DNA from: Polyangiaceae bacterium
Lineage (GTDB): Bacteria; Myxococcota_A; Polyangia; Polyangiales; Polyangiaceae
DNA: 64,000 nucleotides
Direction: 5' to 3'
Assembly (NCBI GenBank): GCA_025937835.1
Contig: JAICQO010000005.1
Coordinates: forward strand, 62,001 to 126,000
In this document: positions 1 to 9,449 of the stretch, piece after piece
Position numbering within the stretch: the stretch's first letter is position 1
Layout: each line of letters starts with the position of its first letter
Position numbers and translations under genes: made by a program
Notes under the pieces: model-generated
Told to the model about the DNA's origin: nothing
Databases searched by the model: none
Seen by the model: only the letters and a program-made list of their open reading frames with translations

Positions 1-1154
1 CACACGCCCACCAGCAGAAACAAAGTCGGATAGCTCGTCGCATTCGCGACCAGGCCGCCACCGAACAGGATCAGCCCGCCACCGAAATAGAACGCGCCAT
101 TCAGCAACGTCAGCATCGCGCCGCGCCGCGCCGGATCCGAGCGTTCCGCGGCGAGCGCGACGAGCGACGGATACAACAGGCCGTGAGCGATGCCGAACGC
201 GAAACCGAACAGCTCGAGGTAGCCCGGCACCAGGAAGGCTACGGAACAGACAACGAGCGCGTAAAATGCGAATGAATACCGCGCCACGAGCGCGCGACCG
301 AATCGGTCGGCGGCGTTTCCGAACAAGAGCCGCACCGCGACCGCCGCCACGGTATAGCCCACGAAGAACCCAGAGACGCGCAGCGAGCCCAGGTCGAGGG
401 CGTGGGGCGGCGTGAACGTGAAGAGCGTGGCGAAGCCGGCGCCGTTCAGCAGCGCTGCATAGGTGATGCGCTTGGCGCCGCGCTTCGGGATCGAGACCGT
501 GGCGCTGGCCTGCAGCCGCGGTGTTTCGGGGACGCCGAGGCCGATCGCGAAGGACAGCGCGGCCATAGCGGCCGCTGCGATGAACACCGCGCTCCAACCG
601 AACGTCAGCGCGGCCGACTCGGCGAGCGCCGGCGCCACCGCGTTCGAGACGAGCGACGCCGTGCCCAGCATGCCGATGGCTTCGCCGAGCCGCGCACCGC
701 TCGCAAGATCGGCGGTCGCCGCCGAGGCCGCGTTGAACACCAGCGCGAACCCGACCCCCTGAACGATGCGCACCGAGAACAGCGTGGCATCGACCGCGTG
801 CGCGAACGGCATCGCCAGCGACGACACACAGGTGATCACGCTGCCCAGCAACAGCGCCGGGCGGCGCCCGACCCGGTCGAGCATCGCCGCCACCAGCGGA
901 GTGGCCAACACGCTGGCCCACATCGCGCTCGCGCCCACGGCGCCGATCGCGGCCGCGCCAGCGTGGAGCTCGGTGGTCAAATACTTCGGAAGCAGGAAGT
1001 AAACGGAGAACGAAAGGCCGAAACAGAACTGGACCGCCAGCAGCCGCACGAAGGCTGCCGTGTACAGCGTCGGTGGTGGCTCCGGCACGGCCGGCAGGCC
1101 CGCGAGGCGCGGCTCGGCCGTGATAGGCAATGGAGTCGGACTTGGAGACGACAT
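1..1154 (-). CDS. MFS transporter, 3' end truncated by window edge
   Basis: Reverse-strand reading from ATG at 1154 gives MSSPSPTPLPITAEPRLAG...FCFGLSFSVYFLLPKYLTTELHAGAAAIGAVGA...LDRVGRRPALLLGS..., multi-TM with the MFS D-R-x-G-R-R loop; open to the window edge. Confidence 0.85.
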   Translation of the reverse strand, partial: MSSPSPTPLPITAEPRLAGLPAVPEPPPTLYTAAFVRLLAVQFCFGLSFSVYFLLPKYLTTELHAGAAAIGAVGASAMWASVLATPLVAAMLDRVGRRPALLLGSVITCVSSLAMPFAHAVDATLFSVRIVQGVGFALVFNAASAATADLASGARLGEAIGMLGTASLVSNAVAPALAESAALTFGWSAVFIAAAAMAALSFAIGLGVPETPRLQASATVSIPKRGAKRITYAALLNGAGFATLFTFTPPHALDLGSLRVSGFFVGYTVAAVAVRLLFGNAADRFGRALVARYSFAFYALVVCSVAFLVPGYLELFGFAFGIAHGLLYPSLVALAAERSDPARRGAMLTLLNGAFYFGGGLILFGGGLVANATSYPTLFLLVGV

Positions 1155-1489
1155 GTCGAGGTTTCCCTCGGCCGACAGAGCTCCAAAATCAGCGAACCCT
1201 CTCGGCCGTATCGGCGGAGAGGGTTTCGTTCAGACCTTGGCTAAGACCGAGGCACCCTCATCCGCCGCCAGGGCGAATGACCCACTTCTGGGCGGCAAGG
1301 TGCTTTCGACAAGCCATGGGCCGATTCAATAGTCTAACGAGAGCGTTTCGTCAATTCGCCGCACGCAGCAAACCCGCGCAAATCCAGTGAGCCCGTAGCG
1401 GAGCGCCACGCGCTTCCCGCCGCTGTCGCGGCAGCCGCCTGAATGATTGGCTCGACGAATGCCAATCACGTCGTTACGTTGGCCGAACG

Positions 1490-3442
1490 ATGCCGCCCGC
1501 CCTGGGGTCACGCCCGCCGCCTCCGCCGCCGGAAACGCGCCCTCCGCCTCAAAACCAAGTCCCCGAGCCCGGTAACGCTCGCCCGAGCTGGCGAGGCTGG
1601 ATCGTGCTCGGGCTCTTGCTCGCGACCTTCTACCTGTGGACCCGCTACGCCGCGAACGAAGAGGCGCAGCCTTCGATCGCGTACACCAGCTTCTACAAGG
1701 CGATCGAGGAGCAGAAGATCCAGTCGGTGACGATGAAGGGGCAGACCATCACCGGTCGCTTCCTCAAGCCGACACCCATCGAAGGCCGCACCCTCGATAC
1801 GTTCCGCACGCTCGTTCCGCTGCAGGAGGATCGCGACCTGATGCCGCTGCTCCGCGACAAGGGCGTGGTGGTGAACGTGAAGAGCGAGGAGCAGCCGTTC
1901 GGCGTTCAGGTGATCGTCTCGCTCTTGCCGTTCGCGCTGATCATCGGTGCCTGGGTGTGGCTGTCGCGCAGGGCGCAGAGCATGATGGGCCCCGGCGGTC
2001 CGCTCGGGATGCTGAAGGGCAAATCCCGCCGTTTCGAGAAAGAGGGCCAGGTCAACGTTCGCTTCGACGACGTGGCCGGTCTCAAGTCGGCCAAGCAGGA
2101 CCTGGTCGAGATCGTTCAGTTTTTGAAAGAGCCGGAGCGCTTCCGCAAGCTCGGCGGCAAGGTGCCGCGCGGCGTGTTGCTGGTCGGCCCTCCCGGTACG
2201 GGCAAGACGCTGTTGGCTCGCGCCGTGGCCGGGGAGGCCGGCGTGCCCTACTTCTCGATCAACGGCTCGGAGTTCATCGAGCTGTTCGTGGGCGTCGGCG
2301 CCTCGCGCGTGCGAGAGCTGTTCGAAGAGGCGAAGAAGGTGGCGCCGGCCATCATCTTCATCGACGAGATCGACGCCGTGGGTCGCTCGCGCGGCGCTGG
2401 GCTCGGCGGCGGCCACGACGAACGCGAACAGACGCTGAATCAGCTACTTTCCGAGATGGACGGCTTCGATCGCAACGATTTGACGATCGTGCTCGCCGCT
2501 ACCAACCGCCCCGACGTGCTCGATCCGGCGTTGCTGCGCCCCGGGCGCTTCGACCGGCGCGTGATCATCGATCGCCCCGAGCTCGGCGCACGCCGCGCGA
2601 TCCTCGAGGTGCACACCCGTGGCAAGCCGCTCGGTCCGGACGTCGACCTGCAGCAGATCGCCGGCAGCACGCCCGGCTTCTCGGGCGCCGATCTCGCGAA
2701 CCTGGTCAACGAGGCCGCGCTGAACGCCACGCGCCGCGGCGCGGAGGCGATCGAGAAGCGCGACTTCACTGCGGCGTACGACAAGATCGTGCTCGGGGAT
2801 TTGCGCGAAACCAAGCTCGATCCCCACGAGAAACGCCGGATCGCCGTGCACGAGTCCGGCCACGCCGTGGTCGCGCATTTCTCGCCGCACGCCGAGCCGC
2901 TCGAGCGCGTCACGATCATCCCGCGCGGCATGGCGCTCGGCGTCACGCAGTACGTTCCGGGGGCGGATCGCCACCTGATGACGGAGCCGCAGCTGCGCGA
3001 CAACCTGCGCATGATGCTGGGCGGCTACACCGCCGAGCGCTTGATCATCGGCAACATCTCGTCGGGCGCCGAGAACGACCTCAAGCGGGCGACCGAGCTC
3101 GCGTTCAAGATGGTGGCCCACTGGGGCATGAGCGAGCGCGTCGGGCCCGTCTATCACGAGCACAAGACCGAGCACCCGTTCCTCGGTCAGACGCTCGCGA
3201 CCGAGGGCGGCACCAGCGACGCGACGATTCACATCATCGAGGACGAGACGCGCAAGATCCTCGCGGCGGCGCTGTCGGGCGCCGAGCAGATCCTGCGCGA
3301 GCACCGACCCGAGATCGATCGCCTGGTCGCGGCCCTGCTGGAGCGCGAGACCGTCGAAAAGGACGAGCTCGGTAAGGTCCTCGGCCCGGGCCAGGCCGGC
3401 ACGGAGCGCGTTCCGGCCAGCATCGGGACCGCGACCGTTTGA
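1490..3442 (+). CDS. ftsH: ATP-dependent zinc metalloprotease FtsH
   Basis: AAA+ Walker A GPPGTGKT, Walker [12 protein letters not shown] region, HESGH zinc-protease motif. Confidence 0.97.
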   Translation: MPPALGSRPPPPPPETRPPPQNQVPEPGNARPSWRGWIVLGLLLATFYLWTRYAANEEAQPSIAYTSFYKAIEEQKIQSVTMKGQTITGRFLKPTPIEGRTLDTFRTLVPLQEDRDLMPLLRDKGVVVNVKSEEQPFGVQVIVSLLPFALIIGAWVWLSRRAQSMMGPGGPLGMLKGKSRRFEKEGQVNVRFDDVAGLKSAKQDLVEIVQFLKEPERFRKLGGKVPRGVLLVGPPGTGKTLLARAVAGEAGVPYFSINGSEFIELFVGVGASRVRELFEEAKKVAPAIIFIDEIDAVGRSRGAGLGGGHDEREQTLNQLLSEMDGFDRNDLTIVLAATNRPDVLDPALLRPGRFDRRVIIDRPELGARRAILEVHTRGKPLGPDVDLQQIAGSTPGFSGADLANLVNEAALNATRRGAEAIEKRDFTAAYDKIVLGDLRETKLDPHEKRRIAVHESGHAVVAHFSPHAEPLERVTIIPRGMALGVTQYVPGADRHLMTEPQLRDNLRMMLGGYTAERLIIGNISSGAENDLKRATELAFKMVAHWGMSERVGPVYHEHKTEHPFLGQTLATEGGTSDATIHIIEDETRKILAAALSGAEQILREHRPEIDRLVAALLERETVEKDELGKVLGPGQAGTERVPASIGTATV

Positions 3443-3468
3443 GCCGCGTTCCGGTATAAAGTCGGCCC

Positions 3469-3888
3469 ATGCCGACCGGAACGTGGCTCGCCAAGAGCGA
3501 GCCGTTCAAATACTCCTGGACCCAGCTGGTTACGGACAAGCGGACCACCTGGGACGGCGTGCGCAACTTCGAGGCGCGGAACAACCTGCGCGCCATGAAG
3601 AAGGGCGATCGCGTGCTCTTTTACCACTCGAACGAGGGCAAAGAGGTGGTGGGCGTCGCCAAGGTCGTGGCCGAGGCCTACGCCGACCCGAGCGCGCCGG
3701 GAGAAGACTGGTCCGTCGTGGATCTCGCGCCGCTCAAGCCCCTGAAGGTCCCCGTCACCCTCGCGACGATCAAGGCCGACAAGAAGCTCGCGAACATGGC
3801 GCTCTTACGCCGCTCCCGCCTGAGCGTCGTCCCCGTCACGGCCGCGGAGTTCGAGCGCATCCTCGAACTGGCTCAAACCCGGCTTTGA
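3469..3888 (+). CDS. EVE domain-containing protein
   Basis: WLAKSEPFKYSW...W.GVRN..ARNNLR.MKKGDRVLFYHS, typical EVE/THYN1-like signature. Confidence 0.9.
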   Translation: MPTGTWLAKSEPFKYSWTQLVTDKRTTWDGVRNFEARNNLRAMKKGDRVLFYHSNEGKEVVGVAKVVAEAYADPSAPGEDWSVVDLAPLKPLKVPVTLATIKADKKLANMALLRRSRLSVVPVTAAEFERILELAQTRL

Positions 3889-3918
3889 AAAAACGCTGTG
3901 TGGCGTGATACGGGGGAT

Positions 3919-4086
3919 GCAACAGGAAGGTTGGAAGGCGGGAAGATCGGAATGGGATTTTGGGGAGCGAGCCTGCTGCGCTCGGGCTGCAGCGCCCTAG
4001 CGGCCGCACGTGCTCAGGCCGCGATGACGGCGCAGTCCCTCACCAAAAAAATCCCCTTCCTGTCTTCCCGGTCTTCCTGTTGCCCC
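3919..4086. repeat. Imperfect inverted repeat in convergent intergenic gap (copy A of a two-member family)
   Basis: Left arm GCAACAGGAAGGTTGGAAGGCGGGAAGATCGGAATGGGATTTT (3919-3961); right arm AAAAAAATCCCCTTCCTGTCTTCCCGGTCTTCCTGTTGCCCC (4045-4086) is its imperfect reverse complement. Confidence 0.75.
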
Positions 4087-4115
4087 ATCCGGGCGCGCCG
4101 CGACGCGATGGCCCG

Positions 4116-4337
4116 CTAGCCGGCGGGCTTGGGTTCGCGGCCCTCTTTGAGCTCGACGAGGGTGCTCAGGGCTTCGATCTCGCGCTTGGTTTGGATCTCG
4201 CGCTGGCGTAGCAGCTTGACCTCGGCTTCCATCTTGCGAAGCTCGGCTTCGATCTCGCGCAAGCCGTCCTTCAACGTGTCGCGTTCGGTCTTGAGCAGTT
4301 CGAGCTCGATCGGCAAGTGGTCCTCCGGGGTGGGCAC
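4116..4337 (-). CDS. Small coiled-coil hypothetical protein (73 aa)
   Basis: Charged heptad-like sequence ELELLKTERDTLKDGLREIEAELRKMEAEVKLLRQREIQTKREIEAL. Confidence 0.6.
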   Translation of the reverse strand: MPTPEDHLPIELELLKTERDTLKDGLREIEAELRKMEAEVKLLRQREIQTKREIEALSTLVELKEGREPKPAG

Positions 4338-4416
4338 CTTTCGTTAGCAAACTCCGGGCGCCCGGAAAACGCATTTGTTCGGGCCGGCCTCGGGCGGGCC
4401 GTCGGTCAGCGGTCGG

Positions 4417-5451
4417 TCAGCCCTCGGCGACGACGCGATTTCGGCCCTGGGCCTTGGCGAGGTACAGGCGCCGGTCCGCGATTCGGATCAGCTCTTCCGC
4501 GCTGGGCTTGTCGGTGCAGGTGATGGAGGCGCAGCCCACGCTGAACGTGACGGGAACCGCCTGCCCGTTGGCCATGATCGGGTGGGCCTCGATCGCCATG
4601 CGCAGGCGCTCCCCGAGCTTTCGGGCCCCGGCCAGGGTGATGCCGCGCAAAATCACCGCGAACTCCTCGCCCCCGAAGCGGGCGAAGACGTCCTCTGTCC
4701 GGAGCGAGCGCAGGGAGAGCTTGGCGACCTCGCTCAAGACCACGTCGCCCACTTGATGCCCGTACGTGTCGTTGACCCGCTTGAAGTGGTCGATGTCGAG
4801 CAGCGCCAGTGAGGTATCGGACGAGTGCCGGGCCGCGAACGCGACCTCGGCGCGCAGCCGCTCGTCGAAATGAAGGCGGTTGTACGCGCCCGTCAGCGCG
4901 TCGCGCGTGCTCGACTCGTAGAGCCGGCGAAACAGCCGCTCCTCTCGCAGGTCGGTCACGGTGAAGCGGAACGAGGCTTGTGCGCCGAAGCTGAGCCAGG
5001 CGCCGTCTTCGATCCGGCGCTTCTCGACGCGCTCGCTGGCGACGAATGTGCCGTTGCGCGAGCGCAGGTCCTCAACCCAGAAATAGCCCTGCTCGTCGCG
5101 CGAGATCCGCGCGTGGAAGCGGCTGATGCTCTCCTCGTCGATGCGGAGCGCATTGGTGGCGTGCCGCCCGATCGTGAACGGCAGCGTCTCGATCGCGATC
5201 ACGAGCCCCGCGTGGACGCCGTCCATGCGCAGCAAGAGCGCGCGCTCGGCTCCCAGGTTCGGGATGCCGGCGAACTCGCTGCGCAGCGAGACCTCGGTCG
5301 TGCGCGGCTCGTCGTCGAATTCCGACTCCGGCAAGCTCGGCAGCGGCGGGCGCATCGACTTGTCGGTCACGGCGGAGGAGGCCTTCGGTCGCGTCGGTTC
5401 CCCGGGTAACCAAGCCTGCCGCTGGTCGCGGTCCGGCGGTCGCGAGGTCAT
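4417..5451 (-). CDS. FHA domain-containing diguanylate cyclase (FHA-GGDEF)
   Basis: FHA core (TIGRHATNALRIDEESISRFHARI...DLRSRNGTFV) plus GGEEF active site with RTED-x5-GGEEF I-site; ATG chosen at 5451. Confidence 0.93.
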   Translation of the reverse strand: MTSRPPDRDQRQAWLPGEPTRPKASSAVTDKSMRPPLPSLPESEFDDEPRTTEVSLRSEFAGIPNLGAERALLLRMDGVHAGLVIAIETLPFTIGRHATNALRIDEESISRFHARISRDEQGYFWVEDLRSRNGTFVASERVEKRRIEDGAWLSFGAQASFRFTVTDLREERLFRRLYESSTRDALTGAYNRLHFDERLRAEVAFAARHSSDTSLALLDIDHFKRVNDTYGHQVGDVVLSEVAKLSLRSLRTEDVFARFGGEEFAVILRGITLAGARKLGERLRMAIEAHPIMANGQAVPVTFSVGCASITCTDKPSAEELIRIADRRLYLAKAQGRNRVVAEG

Positions 5452-5465
5452 GGTGGGCGTCCCTT

Positions 5466-6794
5466 TTACCACGTCACCTCCGGGAACGGACGACCGGGGC
5501 GCGCGAACAGAAAGCCTTGGAGTAGGTCGCAGCCGAGCTCGACCAGCGCATCGCGCTCCGCCCGGCATTCGACGCCTTCACCGACGACCATGCAGCCCAT
5601 GTCTTTGGCGAGCTGGGTCATCGAGCGGACGACCTTTTGTTTCGTCGAATTCTGATGAACGTCGCGGACCAGGCTCATGTCGAGCTTGACGATCTCGGGC
5701 TCGAGCAGCGTGAAGCTCGTGAGGCCGGCGTAGCCCGCTCCCAGGTCGTCCACGGCGATGCTGAAGCCGAGCTCTCGCAGCGCCGCTATTCGCGAGCGCA
5801 CGTCCTTGACCTCGTCGAGCGACGAACGCTCGGTGATCTCGAGCACGACGCGATCGGCGATCGGTGTGAGCGGCGAGCTCGGCGAGAGCAGCACCGGGTC
5901 GAGCAAGTCCGTGACGTGCAGGTTGACGAACAGCTTCGGCTCGTCCTTGAGCGCGACGAACGGCTGGGCGGCACGCGCGCGGATCATCCGGCCGAGCTCC
6001 TCGAGCCGGCCGAGCCGGGTGGCCGCGTCGAGCACGGCGCCCGGATGCGGCAGCGACGGCTCGTCCGTGCGCAGCAGCGCCTCGTAGCCGAACACGCGCT
6101 GCTCCCGCACATCCACGATCGGGTGATAGGCGACCCACAGCTGCTGCAGCGCGCGGTCGAAGCTGGCCTCGATGCCGGCGCGGTCCGCGCCGAGCGCGCT
6201 GTTGTTGCCGAACAGCTCGGCGGCTTGCTGCTTGACGCGCGCCAGGCGGTGAACGCGCACCGCCTTGTCGAGCACGCGCTCGAGCGCTTCGTTGTTGACC
6301 GGCTTCGTGAGGTAGTGGAACGCGCCGTACTCGAGCGCCTGGATCGCCGTGCTCACGGCTGGGTCGCCCGTGATCAGCACGACAGGGACGTTCAGATCGT
6401 GCTCGCGCACCTCGCGCAGGAGCTGGATGCCGTCCATACCCGGCATCCCGATGTCACTGAGGACGACGTCGAACGAACGGTGACGGATGGCGTGAACGGC
6501 GTGTTCGCCGTTCTGCGCCGTCGTCACGTCGTAGCCCCGAGCTTTCAGCGCGCGACCGACTGCGCGCAGCACGACCGGATCGTCATCGACGAGCAGAACG
6601 CTGCGAGTGCGCGCCCTGGTGTCGGGAACAGGAGTTTGATTCGCGGCCACTCGCACGTGCGTGCTGGACCCCTCGGTCGACTCCTTGTCGAGAGGGATAG
6701 GCGCGTGCTCTGCGGATCGGGCCATGTCGGAACGGAACGGACGAACGGACTCGTCCAATAGGGGGGGCGGAGGCGATCCGGAGTGACTACCCAA
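5466..6794 (-). CDS. Response regulator with EAL phosphodiesterase domain
   Basis: REC (VLLVDDDPVVLRAVGRAL...VVLSDIGMPGMDG...YLTKPVNN) then EAL (GYEALLR, EITERS, DDLGAGYAGL, GEGVE, QGFLFARP); start codon uncertain. Confidence 0.92.
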   Translation of the reverse strand: MGSHSGSPPPPLLDESVRPFRSDMARSAEHAPIPLDKESTEGSSTHVRVAANQTPVPDTRARTRSVLLVDDDPVVLRAVGRALKARGYDVTTAQNGEHAVHAIRHRSFDVVLSDIGMPGMDGIQLLREVREHDLNVPVVLITGDPAVSTAIQALEYGAFHYLTKPVNNEALERVLDKAVRVHRLARVKQQAAELFGNNSALGADRAGIEASFDRALQQLWVAYHPIVDVREQRVFGYEALLRTDEPSLPHPGAVLDAATRLGRLEELGRMIRARAAQPFVALKDEPKLFVNLHVTDLLDPVLLSPSSPLTPIADRVVLEITERSSLDEVKDVRSRIAALRELGFSIAVDDLGAGYAGLTSFTLLEPEIVKLDMSLVRDVHQNSTKQKVVRSMTQLAKDMGCMVVGEGVECRAERDALVELGCDLLQGFLFARPGRPFPEVTW

Positions 6795-6816
6795 ATTTCG
6801 CTGTCCTATCCGCGAA

Positions 6817-7275
6817 TCATCGCAATCGGCGAGGCTTGCGAGCCGCGCCAGAAGGGGCCTCGGTAGGAGCCGCCTCGTGCACGACCTGTCCCGCTCTGCC
6901 CACCGAGTATAGCCGTCGAATCGTCTTTTGGGGCGAGGAACGAGTCTTGGTCAGGTGTTCTAGCGGTGTGCGAATCAGCTCCTCTGGTCGCCGTTCGACA
7001 CACAACAAGCGCGTTCCCTCCGGCAGCTCGAGGCGAGTGTGGCGCCGCCAGACCACGCCCGGACCCGGGCCGCTTTCGAACTCTGTGGTTGCTCCGCCCA
7101 CCTTCGCCGCAGGCACCCAGCCATCTGCCACGCGCACGAACCAGTTGAGCGCGCAGGTGCCGCGATCGACCACGGTTTCCTGCTCGGTGAGGACGATCCC
7201 TGCGTACGCCAATGTGGGTTTCTCGCCGACGCGCCGGCGCTCCTCACTCGAAGCGGGTAACTCCGCCGAATGCAT
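6817..7275 (-). CDS. Hypothetical protein (152 aa), overlaps the upstream NUDIX gene end
   Basis: Open frame in plausible operon; no family recognised. Confidence 0.5.
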   Translation of the reverse strand: MHSAELPASSEERRRVGEKPTLAYAGIVLTEQETVVDRGTCALNWFVRVADGWVPAAKVGGATTEFESGPGPGVVWRRHTRLELPEGTRLLCVERRPEELIRTPLEHLTKTRSSPQKTIRRLYSVGRAGQVVHEAAPTEAPSGAARKPRRLR

Positions 7276-7717
7276 CCTCGAGCATGGCGGACATGTTGTG
7301 AGATAGCGGCTCGGGGAGCGCGCTCTGCTCGAACAGGCGCGCCTCCAGAATCTCCAGCGGGTTGACGGGCGGGCGAGTGGGCTCGCCGATTTCTGCCTCG
7401 ACGACCACGGTGACGGCGTGAAAACGCGGATCGCGATCGGGCCGCGAGTAAACTCCCACGAGCCGACCGAGACGCGCCTCCGTCACGCCCGCCTCCTCTT
7501 CGAGCTCGCGCCGAGCGCTCTCCACCAGCGTCTCTCCCCACTCGAGCGTGCCGCCCGGCAGCGCCCATCCGCCGCTGTCGCCGCGTCGGATCAGGAGCAC
7601 TCGTCCGTCCTTGGTCCGCGCGAACACGGCGCAGCCGACGACGGGGCGCCGCAGGAGGTGTCGAACGACCTCGCGGAAGATGGTCGAGGCTCCGAGTAGC
7701 CAGGCGCCGGGATTCAT
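7244..7717 (-). CDS. NUDIX hydrolase
   Basis: NUDIX box GGTLEWGETLVESARRELEEEAGV. Confidence 0.92.
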   Translation of the reverse strand: MNPGAWLLGASTIFREVVRHLLRRPVVGCAVFARTKDGRVLLIRRGDSGGWALPGGTLEWGETLVESARRELEEEAGVTEARLGRLVGVYSRPDRDPRFHAVTVVVEAEIGEPTRPPVNPLEILEARLFEQSALPEPLSHNMSAMLEDAFGGVTRFE

Positions 7718-7846
7718 GGCCTAGCAGGATGCCTCGGATCTTGCGCCCGCGGGGGGCGAAGCAGGGCACCACGGCCGGCCCAGAGCCCGATATCCACCCC
7801 GAGCGGGTTGCGAAGGCCCCGATCCAGGTGTTAGCGCGGGGGGCCC

Positions 7847-9361
7847 GTGCGCCTGCTTCCGTTCGCAACGTTCTCGATCCTGCTCGCCTGCTCGCGGCCC
7901 GACCCGCCGGGCGCGCTACGAGCGAAGGCGACCCAGCTGGTCGGCTCCCCGAGCTCGAGCGGTTCCGCCGCCGCCCGACCGGCTCCCAAGCTCGGGACGG
8001 CCGCGGACGCGCTGCCATTTTCCCCGACCGGTCGGCGACTGGTCAGCATCGCCTGGCGAACCTGGATCTACACGGACACCGAGGCGCGGCGCGAGCGCTA
8101 TGGGTACCTGCGCGCGGGCGCCGTGGTCGACGCACGCGACCCGCCGATCGTGAATGATTCCTGCGAGGGGGGCTGGTACCGCATCAATCCGCGCGGCTTC
8201 GTGTGCGTCGGGATGGGCGCCTCGCTCGACTTGAAGCATCCCGTGGCGGTCGCGTCCACGGTGCGGCCGGGTCGGGGTGCGGGGCTTCCGTACATCTATG
8301 GGATGGCCGAAGACGTGGCGCCGCTCCTTTACTTCCGCCTGCCGACTGCGGACGAGGCGAAGGACAGCGAAGGGCCCGGCTTCGAGGAGCGCGTGACGGC
8401 CTACAAGGATCGCATCACGCGCGAGGGGCTTTCGACGGTGTTGGGCGAGCTCGGCGCGCCGCCCGATTTTCTGTCGACTCGCCGCGCGCTCGAGAAGCCG
8501 TACGGCGCGGTTCAGGGGCTCCGCTATTCGGCGCACATGGGGCGTGCCGCTCCTGGCAGCGGCTTCGCCTTTTCACGCGCTTTCGAGTGGCAGGGGCGCT
8601 GGTACGGCCTCACCACCGAGCTCGACGTCGTGGGGCTCGAACGTACCCGACTGGTCAAGCCGAGCCTGCTCCGCGGCGTGGTGCTGCCGAGCGATGCGGG
8701 GCTCCCAGTCGCCTTCGTGACCTCGCGTTATAGCGTCCGCTATTCTCAGACGGCCACAGGGGAGTTCAAACCGAATGGCGCGTTCGGCTACCGGGAAGGG
8801 CTGCGTCTCACGGGCCGCGGCTCCCCCGGGGGCATGGTGGAGGCGAATGGCGGCGTGTGGGCTGCGGATGCGACGCTGCGCCGGATCGAGCCGCGCACGA
8901 ACTTCCCGAGCGTCGCGACCGGCGACCGCAAGTGGATCGACGTGTCGATCCAGGACCAGACGCTGGTCGCTTACGAGGGCCGGCGTCCGGTGTTCGCCAC
9001 GCTCGTCAGCACCGGCATCGGCGGCATGGGCGATCCCGCCACCACCAACGCGACCGTGCGCGGCACCTTCATGATTTATTCGAAGGAGGTGAGCTCCACG
9101 ATGGACGGCGACATCGTCCAGGCCACCGCCGACTCGTATGCGCTGCGCGACGTGCCGTTCGTTCAGTACTTTCACCAGGGTTACGCCTTACACGGCGCCT
9201 ATTGGCACGACGAGTTCGGCAAGGCCCGAAGCCACGGCTGCGTGAATCTCGCTCCCGCCGACGCCGCCTGGTTGTTCGAGTGGACGGACCCGGTGGTTCC
9301 GCCCGACTGGCACGGTGTCGTCAACAAGGAGCGAGGCACCGTCGTCCACGTGCGCCCGTAG
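7847..9361 (+). CDS. L,D-transpeptidase (YkuD family) lipoprotein
   Basis: GTG start, lipobox-like LLACS, catalytic motif SHGCVNL near C-terminus. Confidence 0.88.
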   Translation: MRLLPFATFSILLACSRPDPPGALRAKATQLVGSPSSSGSAAARPAPKLGTAADALPFSPTGRRLVSIAWRTWIYTDTEARRERYGYLRAGAVVDARDPPIVNDSCEGGWYRINPRGFVCVGMGASLDLKHPVAVASTVRPGRGAGLPYIYGMAEDVAPLLYFRLPTADEAKDSEGPGFEERVTAYKDRITREGLSTVLGELGAPPDFLSTRRALEKPYGAVQGLRYSAHMGRAAPGSGFAFSRAFEWQGRWYGLTTELDVVGLERTRLVKPSLLRGVVLPSDAGLPVAFVTSRYSVRYSQTATGEFKPNGAFGYREGLRLTGRGSPGGMVEANGGVWAADATLRRIEPRTNFPSVATGDRKWIDVSIQDQTLVAYEGRRPVFATLVSTGIGGMGDPATTNATVRGTFMIYSKEVSSTMDGDIVQATADSYALRDVPFVQYFHQGYALHGAYWHDEFGKARSHGCVNLAPADAAWLFEWTDPVVPPDWHGVVNKERGTVVHVRP

Positions 9362-9449
9362 CCGCGCACATTTTCCCACTCGCGTCGCCTCCGCCGCCTC
9401 CATTGAAGCGTGGATTTCGTGGTGCTCGTCGGAGATATTCGAGGTTCGG

